From assembly GCA_023269675.1 (NCBI GenBank), contig JAHFSX010000021.1, forward strand, positions 1 through 64,000: a stretch of 64,000 nt of DNA. The letters are read 5' to 3'. Of the stretch, positions 34,437 to 43,409 are shown one piece after another. The position numbers and the translations under genes are program-made. Under the pieces are notes generated by a model. That model was not told where the DNA came from, did not search any database, and saw only the letters and a program-made list of their open reading frames with translations. Source of the DNA: Verrucomicrobiota bacterium (lineage in GTDB: Bacteria > Verrucomicrobiota > Kiritimatiellia > RFP12 > UBA1067). The stretch's first letter is position 1. Every line of letters begins with the position of its first letter.

Positions 34437-36245
34437 CTACTTCCTGATGCTCTCGACGGCCTTCTCGATGCGCTTGCGGGTGTTGGTGTCCGGGTTCAGC
34501 GCCAGCGCCGCGTCCAGAAGCGCGAGCTTCTGCTTCTTGTCCAGCTTGGCCTCGCGGCGGTCGAGGCGCCCGGCCACTGTTTCCAGAGCCTGAGACTTGA
34601 CGCGCGCATCCGCCGTGCTCTTGGCCAACTCCATGCAGAGCGGCACGCACTCTTCGTTTTGCCACGAGAACAAGGCGCGCTGTGCGGCCGAGACCACGCC
34701 CTTCTCGCCGTCGGCCATCTGGCCCTTCACGACCTCCAGCGCCTCTGGAGCGGAGGCGCGCGAGGCCAGGCCCAGCACCGCGATGCGCAGGGCGGGTGCC
34801 GCGCCTTCCACGGGCCGCCACACCTTCATGAAACGCAGACCGTAGGTTTCCGCGTCATCCGCCGCGATCCACATCGCCGCCACGATCGCCGCGAGATCGT
34901 CGGGCGAGGCCTTCGGCAGCATGGCCGCGAGCTCGGGGAAGACCGCCGGCGTGGCGGTGCCGCGCAGACCGCGCAGCGCGGTCAGACGGACATCGGCAGT
35001 GTCGCCCTGGGCCAACGCCAGCAGCTTGGGCGTGGCTTCGGTGCAGGCGCGGTTGCTCAAAGCCTGAATGACGTTCTTCAGACGCGCGGGGTCATCGGGC
35101 TGCAGCAGGCTGATCAGCTTGGCGTCGACCGCTTTGGAGCGCAGCGCGCTCAGCGCCGCCATCGCTCCGCGTCCGATCGTGCCCGTCTGGTCGGAAAGCT
35201 TCAGCAAGGGTTCGACCTGCGTCTCGTTGCCCAGCTTGGCGACCGCGTCCAGCGCGGCGAGGCGCAACGCCTCGTCGCCTTCGGCGGCGGCCAGCGCCAG
35301 CAGCGCGGACACGACACTGTCGTCGCCGCGCAGGCCGAGGGAGGTCACGAGCGCCACCTGAACCTCCAGCGGCAGGCCCGGCAGAGCGGCCACCAGGGTC
35401 TCGGAGACCTTCGCGCCTTTGATCTGGCTTGTGAAGCTGGCGGCGAGGCGGGCGAGGTAGAGATCTTTGCTTTTGAGGGCGACGAGCACCTCTGGCAAGG
35501 CTTTGTCCGGATCGAGCGTCACCAGGCGCGCGAGCGCCGCGGCCTTGAGTTCTTGCGGTTCGTCGCCGGCGAGCAGCGCGCGGCAGAGCACGGCGGCGTC
35601 ACGGGCTTTGATCCGGTTCGCGCAGGCGGTCAGCGCCTCAGTGCGCGCACGGTTGCGCTCGGCTGTCGCGGGCTTAAGCGCCTTGAGCGCGGTGACCGCG
35701 TCGGGCGTGCCCAAACGGCCCAGCGCAGCCGTCGCAGCCACGGCCAGCGCCTCATCCGCACCGGAGGACCACGTCTTGGCCTGCGGCAGCAACTCCGCGT
35801 TGCCGCGTGCGGCCAGCGCGTTCAGCACGCCGATGCGCACATCGCCGTCCGCTGTCTTAAGCAGGGGCAACAGCGCGGCATCCACGGCGTTGCCGGGCAT
35901 GCCGTTCATGGCCCAGAGCGCGGCGGGCGCGGTCTCGGACGACTTGAGCCACTCGGTCAGCAGCGGCAGGCTGGCGGTCGAGCCTGTCAGCCGCAGCACG
36001 TCAGAGGCCAGCTTCAGGGCTTCGGGCGACAGTTTCGGCTGCGCCTGAACGGCGGCCAGCAGACGCGCCTCCAGAGCGGGATACGCCTGCGCCGGCGTGG
36101 CTGCGATTTCGGCGTAAACCGCCTGGATCGTCGCGTCAGGCGCGCCGAAGGTATAGCTCAGGGCCTGGGCGGCGGCGTTGCTCTGGGCCCGGGCCGAAAG
36201 AAACGCTCCCGCGGCGAGGAGTGTATACAATGCGATGTTCTTCAT
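34437..36245 (-). CDS. Secreted HEAT-repeat protein
   Basis: Signal peptide (about residues 1-20, ending SARAQ) followed by about 560 residues of Ala/Leu-rich helical repeats of HEAT/PBS-lyase type, each about 30-33 residues with the pattern LxALAxxGxxxxVxxLLxLL, for example DGDVRIGVLNALAARGN, AVAATAALGRLGTPDAV and LRLAALDAVAKLGNETQV. No catalytic motif is seen. In PVC genomes such periplasmic solenoids often stand beside Gfo/Idh/MocA oxidoreductases, as here (58 bases from the 36303-37592 gene), suggesting a scaffold. Its partner is unknown. Confidence 0.8.
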   Translation of the reverse strand: MKNIALYTLLAAGAFLSARAQSNAAAQALSYTFGAPDATIQAVYAEIAATPAQAYPALEARLLAAVQAQPKLSPEALKLASDVLRLTGSTASLPLLTEWLKSSETAPAALWAMNGMPGNAVDAALLPLLKTADGDVRIGVLNALAARGNAELLPQAKTWSSGADEALAVAATAALGRLGTPDAVTALKALKPATAERNRARTEALTACANRIKARDAAVLCRALLAGDEPQELKAAALARLVTLDPDKALPEVLVALKSKDLYLARLAASFTSQIKGAKVSETLVAALPGLPLEVQVALVTSLGLRGDDSVVSALLALAAAEGDEALRLAALDAVAKLGNETQVEPLLKLSDQTGTIGRGAMAALSALRSKAVDAKLISLLQPDDPARLKNVIQALSNRACTEATPKLLALAQGDTADVRLTALRGLRGTATPAVFPELAAMLPKASPDDLAAIVAAMWIAADDAETYGLRFMKVWRPVEGAAPALRIAVLGLASRASAPEALEVVKGQMADGEKGVVSAAQRALFSWQNEECVPLCMELAKSTADARVKSQALETVAGRLDRREAKLDKKQKLALLDAALALNPDTNTRKRIEKAVESIRK

Positions 36246-36302
36246 GATGGTTGTCTTTCGAAAGAGTTCCGTTACGGCGGATTCAGCGAACCCGCCCTGC
36301 CC

Positions 36303-37592
36303 TCACATGGTCCACGGCGCGCGCATCTCGCGGCGCAACATGCGGTTCGCGGCCTCGTCGTCGAAGCGCTCGGCCACGGGATCCCACTTGAGCGGGCGGC
36401 CGATGGTTTCGGCGATCGTGCCGATCTGGCAGACCGTGGCGGTGCGGTGCCCGGTCTCGGCGGAGCAGATCACCGGGCCGCGCGTCTTGATGCACTCGAG
36501 CCAGTTCTGCATGTGGTTGGCGCTCTTGTAGAGGCGGATGTCCGACGGCTTGAAGGTGTAGGTCTCCAGCGACGGCCGGCTGCACTTGAGGAAGCCGCGG
36601 TTCACCGCGACCCAGCCGGTCGTGCCGATGAAGGTGACGCCCGCGTTGGGCTCCTTGCTGGCGCGGTACATGGGGATGCCGTTGGCGTACCGGTAGGTCA
36701 ATGGCCGGGGATCGCTCTTGCTCAGGCTGGGCGGGATGACCTCCACCGGCCCGGACGCGTCCATGCCCAGGCCCCACTGGGCGATGTCGTAGTGGTGCGC
36801 GCCCCAGTCGGACTGGCCGCCGCCGCCGAACTCGGCGTAGCTGCGCCAGCCCGAGAAGCCGTGCTCCCAGACGCCGGGGCAGAGAACCTTGTTGTAGGGG
36901 CGGACCTGGGCGGGGCCCAGCCACAGGTTCCAGTCGAGCCCTTCGGGAACGGGCTCGGCCGCTAGCGTGCAGTACGGCTTGGGCGACCCGCCGACCGCGA
37001 CATAGACCTCTTTGATCTCGCCGATCATGCCGTTGCGGACCAGCTCGCAGGCGTGGCGGAAGCGGTCGTCGGAGCGCTGCATCGAGCCGGTCTGGAAGAC
37101 CGTGCCATAACGGCGGGCGGCCTCGACCATGGCGCGCGTCTCATAGTGGGTCAGCCCGAGCGGCTTCTCGCAGTAGACGTCCTTGCCGGCCGCGCAGGCC
37201 GCCGTGGCGATGAGCCCGTGCCAGTGGTCCGGCGTGGCGATGGTGACGGCGTCGAGCCCCGGCATGGCCAGCAGCTCGCGGAAATCGGTGAAGCCCTTGC
37301 ACCCCTTGTAGGAGCCGGCCTTCTTGGCCTCCTCGTAGCGGCTGTCGACCAGCTCGGCCGCCTTCTCGATCTTCAGCTTGAAGATGTCGCAGGAGGCGAC
37401 CACCTGGAACCCCGGATTGTTGAGCGTAGCGCCGATGTGGCCCTTGCCCATCGGTCCGACGCCGATGGTGGCCACGTTCACGCGGTTGCTGGGCGCGTGC
37501 GCCCCGCGGGCCGAAGCCGGAATGATCATGGGCGCGGCGATCGCCGTCGCGGCCGCCGCTTTCAGAAACGACCGGCGTGATACGTTCGTCAT
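36303..37592 (-). CDS. Tat-exported Gfo/Idh/MocA family oxidoreductase
   Basis: Tat signal VSRRSFLKAAAATA (twin Arg at residues 6-7) followed by a Rossmann domain (VATIGVGPMGKGHIG, VVASCDIF), ATPDHWHGLIATAA and YCEKPLGLTHYE. The C-terminal domain has GGGGQSDWGAHHYDIAQWGLGM, nearly the same as the 20731-22059 protein, so the two may share a reaction class. The length is 429 aa. I use ATG 37592 with AAGGGAAG upstream rather than the longer open frame to 37619. It heads a pair with the HEAT gene. The substrate is likely a sugar; oxidation or NAD-dependent glycosidic cleavage are both possible. Confidence 0.88.
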   Translation of the reverse strand: MTNVSRRSFLKAAAATAIAAPMIIPASARGAHAPSNRVNVATIGVGPMGKGHIGATLNNPGFQVVASCDIFKLKIEKAAELVDSRYEEAKKAGSYKGCKGFTDFRELLAMPGLDAVTIATPDHWHGLIATAACAAGKDVYCEKPLGLTHYETRAMVEAARRYGTVFQTGSMQRSDDRFRHACELVRNGMIGEIKEVYVAVGGSPKPYCTLAAEPVPEGLDWNLWLGPAQVRPYNKVLCPGVWEHGFSGWRSYAEFGGGGQSDWGAHHYDIAQWGLGMDASGPVEVIPPSLSKSDPRPLTYRYANGIPMYRASKEPNAGVTFIGTTGWVAVNRGFLKCSRPSLETYTFKPSDIRLYKSANHMQNWLECIKTRGPVICSAETGHRTATVCQIGTIAETIGRPLKWDPVAERFDDEAANRMLRREMRAPWTM

Positions 37593-37664
37593 ATTTCTTC
37601 CCTTTTTTAGACACACCACCTTGTGTAACGGGCCGGGCGGCGGCTGCGAAACGGTTCCGCGCCA

Positions 37665-38420
37665 TCACTCCTGCGGCAAACTGTAGGTCACGCGCGTTCC
37701 CTCCAGCTTCACGTAGCCGCGCTTGACCAAGGCCTGGCAGACCGCCTGGACCTGAGCCTCGGAGAGCTCCTTGCCGCACTTGGCGTGGATGGTGCTGAGC
37801 AGGGTCTTGACCGTTCTCGGCCGCGACGCCTTCCTCTTGACCAGATCGTCGAGAGCCGCCTTGACCACGAGGTCGGGCGGCACCGCGGTCACCGGGAGCT
37901 TCGCCTCTTTCGGCGGGGCCGGGTGCACGGAGGGCAGCGGACGAACGGGGAGCGCCGGGTGCACGGGACGCGCGGGCGGACGCGGCGGGGCGGGCGGAGG
38001 TGTCCGGCCGGGGAGCGCCGTCCGCGGCATAGGCACGGGCGAAGGTACACCGGCGAGACAGGGCAGCGCCTCGATCGACACGGAGCGCGCGGCCTGGATC
38101 CGCTTCCCTTTGAGGTGCTGGATGAGAGGGTCGAACCCGCTGTCCCTCGAAATGATGTGGAAGGCCCCTTCGGCATCCGTCTTGGACAGGACGCCGAGAT
38201 AGTAGGCGATGTGGAAATCGAGGGCGTTGTTCCCGGGCGTCTCGAGGGTGATGTAATCGGCCCGCGCGCCCATCCTCTGCATGGCGATCACCAGGTCGAC
38301 CGGCAGCTTCGAGTTATTCGGGCCCAGAAACACATACACGCGGAAACTTTCGTCTTTGAGCAGGGCGAGCGATTTGACCTGCACGTTTTCGAAATCGATC
38401 AGCACATAATTCGTTTTCAT
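37665..38420 (-). CDS. NYN/PIN-domain protein, putative RNA-acting
   Basis: Residues 1-115 form a PIN-like domain: NYVLIDFENVQ and YVFLGPNN supply the strand-1 acidic residue, MGARADYITLETPGNNALDFHIAYYLG the middle acidic cluster, and ISRDSGFDPLIQHLKG the last. A ~65-residue Pro-rich linker (118-180) leads to a C-terminal winged-helix-like domain (about 185-250: VKAALDDLVKRKA, VQAVCQALVKRGYVKLEG) expected to bind nucleic acid. PIN/NYN proteins are typically Mg-dependent ribonucleases. It lies 15 bases after rph with GGAGGG before its ATG, supporting an RNA-processing role. The target RNA is unknown. Confidence 0.8.
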   Translation of the reverse strand: MKTNYVLIDFENVQVKSLALLKDESFRVYVFLGPNNSKLPVDLVIAMQRMGARADYITLETPGNNALDFHIAYYLGVLSKTDAEGAFHIISRDSGFDPLIQHLKGKRIQAARSVSIEALPCLAGVPSPVPMPRTALPGRTPPPAPPRPPARPVHPALPVRPLPSVHPAPPKEAKLPVTAVPPDLVVKAALDDLVKRKASRPRTVKTLLSTIHAKCGKELSEAQVQAVCQALVKRGYVKLEGTRVTYSLPQE

Positions 38421-38435
38421 GCCATCCCTCCGGGT

Positions 38436-39146
38436 TTACTTCAGGGCAGCCTTCTGCAGTTTCACCAGCTCTTTGATGCCTTTGCGGGCGAGGAGCTTGA
38501 GCGCGACAAGGGACTCCTCCGTGAAGGGCTCGTGCTCCGCCGTGCCTTGCAGCTCGACGAACCGGCCGTCATCCGTCATGACCACATTCAGGTCCACCTC
38601 CGCCGCGGAGTCGTGCACGTAGTCGAGGTCCAGCGTGGGGACGCCGTCGCAGACGCCGACGCTGACCGCCGCGATGAAATGCTTGAGCGGATCGGCCTTG
38701 AGCTTCCCCTGCTTGGTCAGCCATGCGAACGCGTCCGCCAAGGCCACCATGCCGCCCGTGATCGAGGCGCAGCGCGTGCCGCCGTCCGCCTGCAACACGT
38801 CGCAGTCGATGGTGATGGAACGCTCGCCGAGCTTCTCCATATCCACGGCGGCGCGCAAGGCGCGGCCGATGAGGCGGCTGATCTCGGTGCTGCGGGCGTC
38901 GGGCTTGCCCTTCTTGATCTCGCGGTCTTTGCGGTCCACCGTGCTGCGCGGCAGCATGCTGTACTCGGCCGTGACCCAGCCTTTGCCGCCCCCCTTGAGA
39001 AACGACGGCACGCGCTCCTCGACGCTGGCGGTGCAGAGCACCCACGTGTCGCCCTGCTTGATGAGCACCGAGCCCTCGGCGTGTTTGGTGAAATGCCGTT
39101 CGATGGTCACGGTCCGGAGTTGGTTCGCTTTTTTCATGGGGTGCAT
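38436..39146 (-). CDS. rph: Ribonuclease PH
   Basis: Phosphate-dependent 3'-5' exoribonuclease that trims tRNA 3' ends. Family motifs: [98 protein letters not shown], and [10 protein letters not shown] with [20 protein letters not shown]. The length of 236 aa is normal. The stop of the upstream flavoprotein gene and this start overlap as TGATG at 39148-39144, pointing to coupled translation; the frame is open further upstream but inside that gene. The nyn gene follows after 15 bases. Confidence 0.95.
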   Translation of the reverse strand: MHPMKKANQLRTVTIERHFTKHAEGSVLIKQGDTWVLCTASVEERVPSFLKGGGKGWVTAEYSMLPRSTVDRKDREIKKGKPDARSTEISRLIGRALRAAVDMEKLGERSITIDCDVLQADGGTRCASITGGMVALADAFAWLTKQGKLKADPLKHFIAAVSVGVCDGVPTLDLDYVHDSAAEVDLNVVMTDDGRFVELQGTAEHEPFTEESLVALKLLARKGIKELVKLQKAALK

Positions 39147-40312
39147 CACTTTCTTTGAAACTTGTAGCCGTAGGGCTTGTGGGGACCGCTTTTCTGAACC
39201 GTCGGCCGCGCCCGGAGATCGCGGGCCGCCGGGCGCGCGGGTTCTCCGGCCACGCCGTCCCGCCCCTGACTGCGCGCGACGCTCGCGACCGCGAGCGCAG
39301 CCGTGGCGAAAGCCGCCGTGAGGTTGTAACCGCCGGTCGGCCCGTCGACGTCCATCACCTCGCCCGCGAAGTAGAGGCCGGGGCACTTGCGCGATTCCAT
39401 GGTGGCCGGGTCGATCTCGCTCAGCGGCACGCCGCCGATGGTGACGATCGCCTCTTTCAGCGGGCGGGTCTCGGGGTTGGCCACGCGGACCGTGTCGCGG
39501 CCGACGGTCCACTCGATCTCGAAATCATTGAGGTTGAGACGGGCGACGCAGCGGCTGGCGTTGTAGGCCGCCGCACCGCCGACGCCCCACGTCTCGCAAT
39601 CCATCTGCCCCTGGCCCTCATAGATCTTCTGGCCGTTGCGGAAGACGCGGAACGTGGTCTGCTCGAACGTGGAGCCGCCGTGCGCGTCGACCCAGGGATG
39701 GCTGAGCATGAACCCGATGAGTCCCGGACGGTAAGGCTTGAGCGAGTGGCCCAGCGCCTTGGCGAATTTCTGGCCGTCCCCCACCGAGCCGGTCTTGGGG
39801 TAGCTCACGCCGCCCGTCGCGATCAGCACACGCTGCGCCATCACGGAGAAGTGGGCGGCCGCGACATGGAAGCCCCCCTCCACGCGCTCCACCCGTTCGA
39901 CCGGCGCGTTCAGGCAGAGGGCCGTGCCGGTGTCGCGCAACGCGTCCATGAGCGCGTGCACCACGTCCGAGGCCTGTTCCGAGCGGGGGAAGACGCGCCG
40001 GTCGTCCATCTTCTTGAGCGGCACATTGTGCTGCTCGAACCAGTTCTGGACCGCGCTCGGCGGCAGCAGATCCAAGGCCGGCGCCAGGAAGGCGGTCATG
40101 GGCTCGCCCATGTCGCGCAGCATCTGCGCGGGCGGGATGTCCTTGGTCAGGTTGCAGCGCCCGTTGCCGCACATCAGCAGCTTGCGCCCGGGCTTGTGTT
40201 TGCGTTCGAGAATCAGCGCGCCGAGGCCGCACTCGCCCGCGCGGCATCCCGCGAAAAGGCCCGCGGCGCCGCCGCCGACAATGAGAAGAGGAACAGGAAG
40301 GAGAGCGTTCAT
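39146..40312 (-). CDS. NAD(P)/FAD-dependent oxidoreductase, BaiN/HI0933 family
   Basis: A flavoprotein of 388 aa. The N-terminus has [14 protein letters not shown] (FAD Rossmann), [24 protein letters not shown] and the [14 protein letters not shown] motif. The C-terminal part has [20 protein letters not shown] and [27 protein letters not shown], the most conserved stretch of this family. Family functions are poorly defined (BaiN acts in bile-acid dehydroxylation; RdsA relatives act in rRNA modification). Its coupling to RNase PH fits the latter link but does not prove it. A ~40-residue Arg/Pro-rich tail follows the core. No ribosome site precedes ATG 40312; tandem repeats abut it instead. Confidence 0.88.
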   Translation of the reverse strand: MNALLPVPLLIVGGGAAGLFAGCRAGECGLGALILERKHKPGRKLLMCGNGRCNLTKDIPPAQMLRDMGEPMTAFLAPALDLLPPSAVQNWFEQHNVPLKKMDDRRVFPRSEQASDVVHALMDALRDTGTALCLNAPVERVERVEGGFHVAAAHFSVMAQRVLIATGGVSYPKTGSVGDGQKFAKALGHSLKPYRPGLIGFMLSHPWVDAHGGSTFEQTTFRVFRNGQKIYEGQGQMDCETWGVGGAAAYNASRCVARLNLNDFEIEWTVGRDTVRVANPETRPLKEAIVTIGGVPLSEIDPATMESRKCPGLYFAGEVMDVDGPTGGYNLTAAFATAALAVASVARSQGRDGVAGEPARPAARDLRARPTVQKSGPHKPYGYKFQRK

Positions 40313-40322
40313 TAGTTCGTTC

Positions 40323-40350
40323 GTTCGTTAGTGCATTGGTTCGTTAGTGC
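40323..40350. repeat. 16-bp tandem repeat at the BaiN-like gene start
   Basis: GTTCGTTAGTGC occurs at 40323-40334 and 40339-40350 (period 16), and the 4-mer TTCG is repeated three times just before the first copy. The array abuts the ATG of the gene to its left, occupying the place where a ribosome site would be. Confidence 0.6.
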
Positions 40351-40386
40351 GTGCCGTCCCGCGCGTATGCACGTGGGATATGCGTC

Positions 40387-40414
40387 TTGCCGATTGCCGA
40401 TTGCCGACTGCCTA
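40387..40414. repeat. 7-bp tandem repeat over the GH29 stop codon
   Basis: TTGCCGA is repeated three times perfectly (40387-40407), with a fourth, degenerate unit at 40408-40414 that contains the fucosidase stop codon (minus strand TAG). A similar 7-bp period is seen inside the 56933 gene at 57460-57487. Confidence 0.6.
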
Positions 40415-41920
40415 TTGAGCCAGGGCGGCAGGCATGAGGAAGAGCCCCACGTCGCTGATGCAGGGACAGGCCGCGGCATGCGTGATGCGCAGGCGCACGC
40501 GGTCCGTCCTGACCTTGGCGCCGCGCAACAGGCGGCAGGCGCCGATGCTTTGGCCGCCGGCGTACTCTTTCCAGGCGCCGGCCTGCCAGACATCGACGCC
40601 GAAGCCGTCCACGCGGTGCCCGAGCTGGATGTTCTCGCGCAAGCGCACCACGCTGAACTCGGCGACGGCCGGCAGGGTCAGCGTCAGGGTGGCGTTGGTG
40701 ACCGCATCGTCGGTCGCCCAATAGGAGTAGCGGTCGCCGTCACGCACATTCTCTGGCGCATAGGGGTTCGTTTTCCCCCGCTGCGGCTGCCAGGCGCGCA
40801 CGTGGCTCGCGCTGACCACCGCGCCGCTGGCGAGGTTCGCCGCGAAGAGCGTCCGCAGCAGCCCGCCGAAGGCTTCGAGCGCACGGACGTCCGCCTCGCA
40901 GACCAGCCCGTTGCGGTCCGGCGCGACCCCGAGGTTCATGCAGCCGCCCTTGCCGACGCTGTTGAAATAGATGTCCATCAGCTGCGCGGGCGTGCGCACC
41001 GTGGGGTCCTCGCTCGGATGCCAGAACCAGCCTTTGCGCAGCGGCACGTCGCACTCGGCCGGAATCCAGGCGGCGCCGTCACGGTGGCCGGCCGGGCCCT
41101 CCTTGTCGTTGACCGAGTCGCCGTTGGCGGGACGCGCGGCATCGGTCTTGCCTTTGGGAGTGAAGGTGGCCCACGACTCCTCGGCCGCGTACCCGCGCTC
41201 GTTGCCGACCCAGCGCGCGTCCGGGCCGACGTCGCCGAAGATGCAGGCCGAAGGCTGGAGCTGCCGCACGAGGCCCCACGTGTTCGGCCAGTCGTAGTAG
41301 GTGAACCGGTCGATGCTGCGCTTTTCGCGCGCCCCGCCGTAATAGCCGTCGCCGCCGTTGGCGCCGTCGAACCAGACCTCGAAGAGCGTGCCGTAATTCA
41401 GCAGCAGCTCGCGCAGCTGCGCCTGATAAACCGGCAGATAGGCGGACGTGCCGTAGGCCGGGCTGTTGCGGTCCCACGGCGAGCAGTAGAGGCCGAACTT
41501 CAAACCTTGTTTCTTGGCCGCGTCGGCGTATTCGCGCACGACGTCGCCCTTGCCGTCGCGCCAGGCGGCCTTCGCGATGTTGTGCGGCGTGGTCTTGGTG
41601 GGCCAGAGGCAGAACCCGTCATGGTGTTTGGCCACGAGGATCACCCCGTTCATGCCGCCGCGCTTGAGCGTGGCGAGCACCTGGTTCGCGTCGAACTTGA
41701 CGGGGTTGAAAAGCGCGGGGTCCTCCTCGCCGTACCCCCACTCGCGGTCCGTGTAGGTGTTGAGCCCGAAGTGGATCAGCGAAAAGGTTTCCGTCTCATG
41801 CCAGCGCAGCTGGCGTTCGCTCGGCACCGCGCCGTACGGCTTGGGCGCCTCCGCGCACAGGGTGAGCGCGACGCAGCCCGTCATAGCGGCCGTGAGAACA
41901 CGCGATCTCATTTCCATCAT
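40412..41920 (-). CDS. Alpha-L-fucosidase, GH29, with C-terminal carbohydrate-binding-like domain
   Basis: Retaining exo-glycosidase releasing alpha-L-fucose. Signal peptide (about residues 1-23), then FSLIHFGLNTYTDREWG, GVILVAKHHDGFCLWPT, KFGLYCSPWDRN and the nucleophile-containing FEVWFDGANGG (Asp185). The region GKGGCMNLGVAPDRNG ends the barrel. From about residue 375 a ~120-residue discoidin/F5-8-type domain follows (YSYWATDDAVTNATLTLTLP, VVRLRENIQLGHRV). The length is 502 aa. Start ATG 41920 has GAGGAG upstream. It is followed after 23 bases upstream by an exported oxidoreductase gene, suggesting joint use on fucose-rich glycans. Confidence 0.92.
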   Translation of the reverse strand: MMEMRSRVLTAAMTGCVALTLCAEAPKPYGAVPSERQLRWHETETFSLIHFGLNTYTDREWGYGEEDPALFNPVKFDANQVLATLKRGGMNGVILVAKHHDGFCLWPTKTTPHNIAKAAWRDGKGDVVREYADAAKKQGLKFGLYCSPWDRNSPAYGTSAYLPVYQAQLRELLLNYGTLFEVWFDGANGGDGYYGGAREKRSIDRFTYYDWPNTWGLVRQLQPSACIFGDVGPDARWVGNERGYAAEESWATFTPKGKTDAARPANGDSVNDKEGPAGHRDGAAWIPAECDVPLRKGWFWHPSEDPTVRTPAQLMDIYFNSVGKGGCMNLGVAPDRNGLVCEADVRALEAFGGLLRTLFAANLASGAVVSASHVRAWQPQRGKTNPYAPENVRDGDRYSYWATDDAVTNATLTLTLPAVAEFSVVRLRENIQLGHRVDGFGVDVWQAGAWKEYAGGQSIGACRLLRGAKVRTDRVRLRITHAAACPCISDVGLFLMPAALAQ

Positions 41921-41943
41921 CAGGCTCCTCTTCCGTGTGGCGG

Positions 41944-43320
41944 TCAGGCGAGCGACCAGCCATTGTGATAAGGTTGGCGCAAAAGCGCATCAGCCGCCGG
42001 GGCATTGGGAATGCGCATGGCAGGCGCATCGTAGTCGAACGTTTTGCCGGTGCGGAGGGCGATGTTGCCCAGCAGCACGAATTCGGTGAGCGGCCCGGCC
42101 CAGTCGAACGCGCAGCCCGCGGGTTCGCCGCCGCGGCAGGCTTTGAGCCACTCGCCCCAGGTGCCCTCGCGGCGCGGCAGGGTCTTGGGAACCGAGGCGT
42201 ACTTCTCCGCGAGGACAGGGTCGATGATCTTCTCGAACACCATCTTGCCCTTGTCGCCGATATAGAGCACGCCCTCGTCCGGCAGGTCGGCGCCGGTCAT
42301 CTCGCGGGGGCGCGGCGGGCGCAGGCCGCCGTCATACCAGACGACCCGCACCTCGGGCATGTCCCCGCGCGCGGGGTAGTCGTACGTCACGATGGAGGCG
42401 AGCGGGAAAGACTCGTCGAAACGCTTCGAAGCGGAGGCCGACACGCGGGAAGGGTAGCCGAGCTTCAGCGCGCGGTACGGCGTGTTCAAGTAGTGGCAGC
42501 CCATGTCGCCGAGCGCGCCGCAGCCGAAGTCCCACCAGCCGCGGAAGTTGAACGGGTGGTAAACCGCGCGCTTGCCCCAGTTCTGAGGCGGCATGTCGGG
42601 GATCGGGTTGCCCTCGGGCCAAACGCTCTTGAAGGGCCGCATGGGCGCGGGGCCGATCCACAGGTTCCAATCGAGCGAGGCCGGCACGGGGTCCTCGCCG
42701 GCGGGCCGCCCCGGCATCCCCTGGGGCCAGACGGGGCGGAAGGACCAGACGTGGACCTCGCGCACGGCGCCGATCGCGCCCGCCGCGATGAGCTCACAGG
42801 TGCGGCACCCCTCCTCGCCTGTGTTCGGGCGCGCAGTCACCTGCGTGGCCACGCCCGCGATCCGGGCGGCGGCGGTCACGGCGCGGCACTCTTCGACCGT
42901 GCGCGTGAGCGGCTTGACGCAGCAGACGTGTTTCCTGGCGCGCAGGGCGGCCAGCGTGATGACGGCATGGGTATGATCGGGCGTGCCGCAGTAGACGGCG
43001 TCGATGCGGTCGCCTTCGGTTGCGAGCAGGTCGCGGAAATCCCGGTAGCGGCGCGCCTGCGGAAACACGTCGTAAGTCTTCTTGGCGTGGACGTCATCCA
43101 CGTCGCAGAGCGCCACGGTCTGGAAGCCGGCCTTGGCGCACGCGTTCAGCTGCGGATGGCCGATGCCGCCAATGCCGATGCCGGCGAGCGTGATCTTTTC
43201 GCTGGGCGGCGTATGGCCCTCGCCCCCCAACACATGCCGGGGAACGATGCTGAAGGCGAAGGCCGAGGCTACTGATTTTTTCAGAAAAGCACGTCGCGTG
43301 GCGTTACCGTTGACCTTCAT
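41944..43320 (-). CDS. Tat-exported Gfo/Idh/MocA family oxidoreductase, altered EKP motif
   Basis: Tat signal NATRRAFLKKSVASA, then Rossmann GIGIGGIGHPQL and TVALCDVDD, and GTPDHTHAVITLAA. The family EKP motif reads CCVKPL: Lys is kept but the Glu is Val. The C-terminal domain has FNFRGWWDFGCGALGDMGCHYLNTPYRALKL and GDKGKMVFE, the layout of larger PVC members. I use ATG 43320, preceded by AAAGGG, over ATGs 6 and 18 bases upstream. The length is 458 aa. It lies upstream of the GH29 fucosidase by 23 bases and downstream of the porin gene by about 90, so it is probably part of one operon. Confidence 0.87.
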   Translation of the reverse strand: MKVNGNATRRAFLKKSVASAFAFSIVPRHVLGGEGHTPPSEKITLAGIGIGGIGHPQLNACAKAGFQTVALCDVDDVHAKKTYDVFPQARRYRDFRDLLATEGDRIDAVYCGTPDHTHAVITLAALRARKHVCCVKPLTRTVEECRAVTAAARIAGVATQVTARPNTGEEGCRTCELIAAGAIGAVREVHVWSFRPVWPQGMPGRPAGEDPVPASLDWNLWIGPAPMRPFKSVWPEGNPIPDMPPQNWGKRAVYHPFNFRGWWDFGCGALGDMGCHYLNTPYRALKLGYPSRVSASASKRFDESFPLASIVTYDYPARGDMPEVRVVWYDGGLRPPRPREMTGADLPDEGVLYIGDKGKMVFEKIIDPVLAEKYASVPKTLPRREGTWGEWLKACRGGEPAGCAFDWAGPLTEFVLLGNIALRTGKTFDYDAPAMRIPNAPAADALLRQPYHNGWSLA

Positions 43321-43409
43321 AATCATCCCTTTATCCATAGCATACCGATTCGACCCCTTATCGGCAAGCGGGAAGGCATGATCAGCAAGGCCCCGGTGTC
43401 GGTTGCGGT

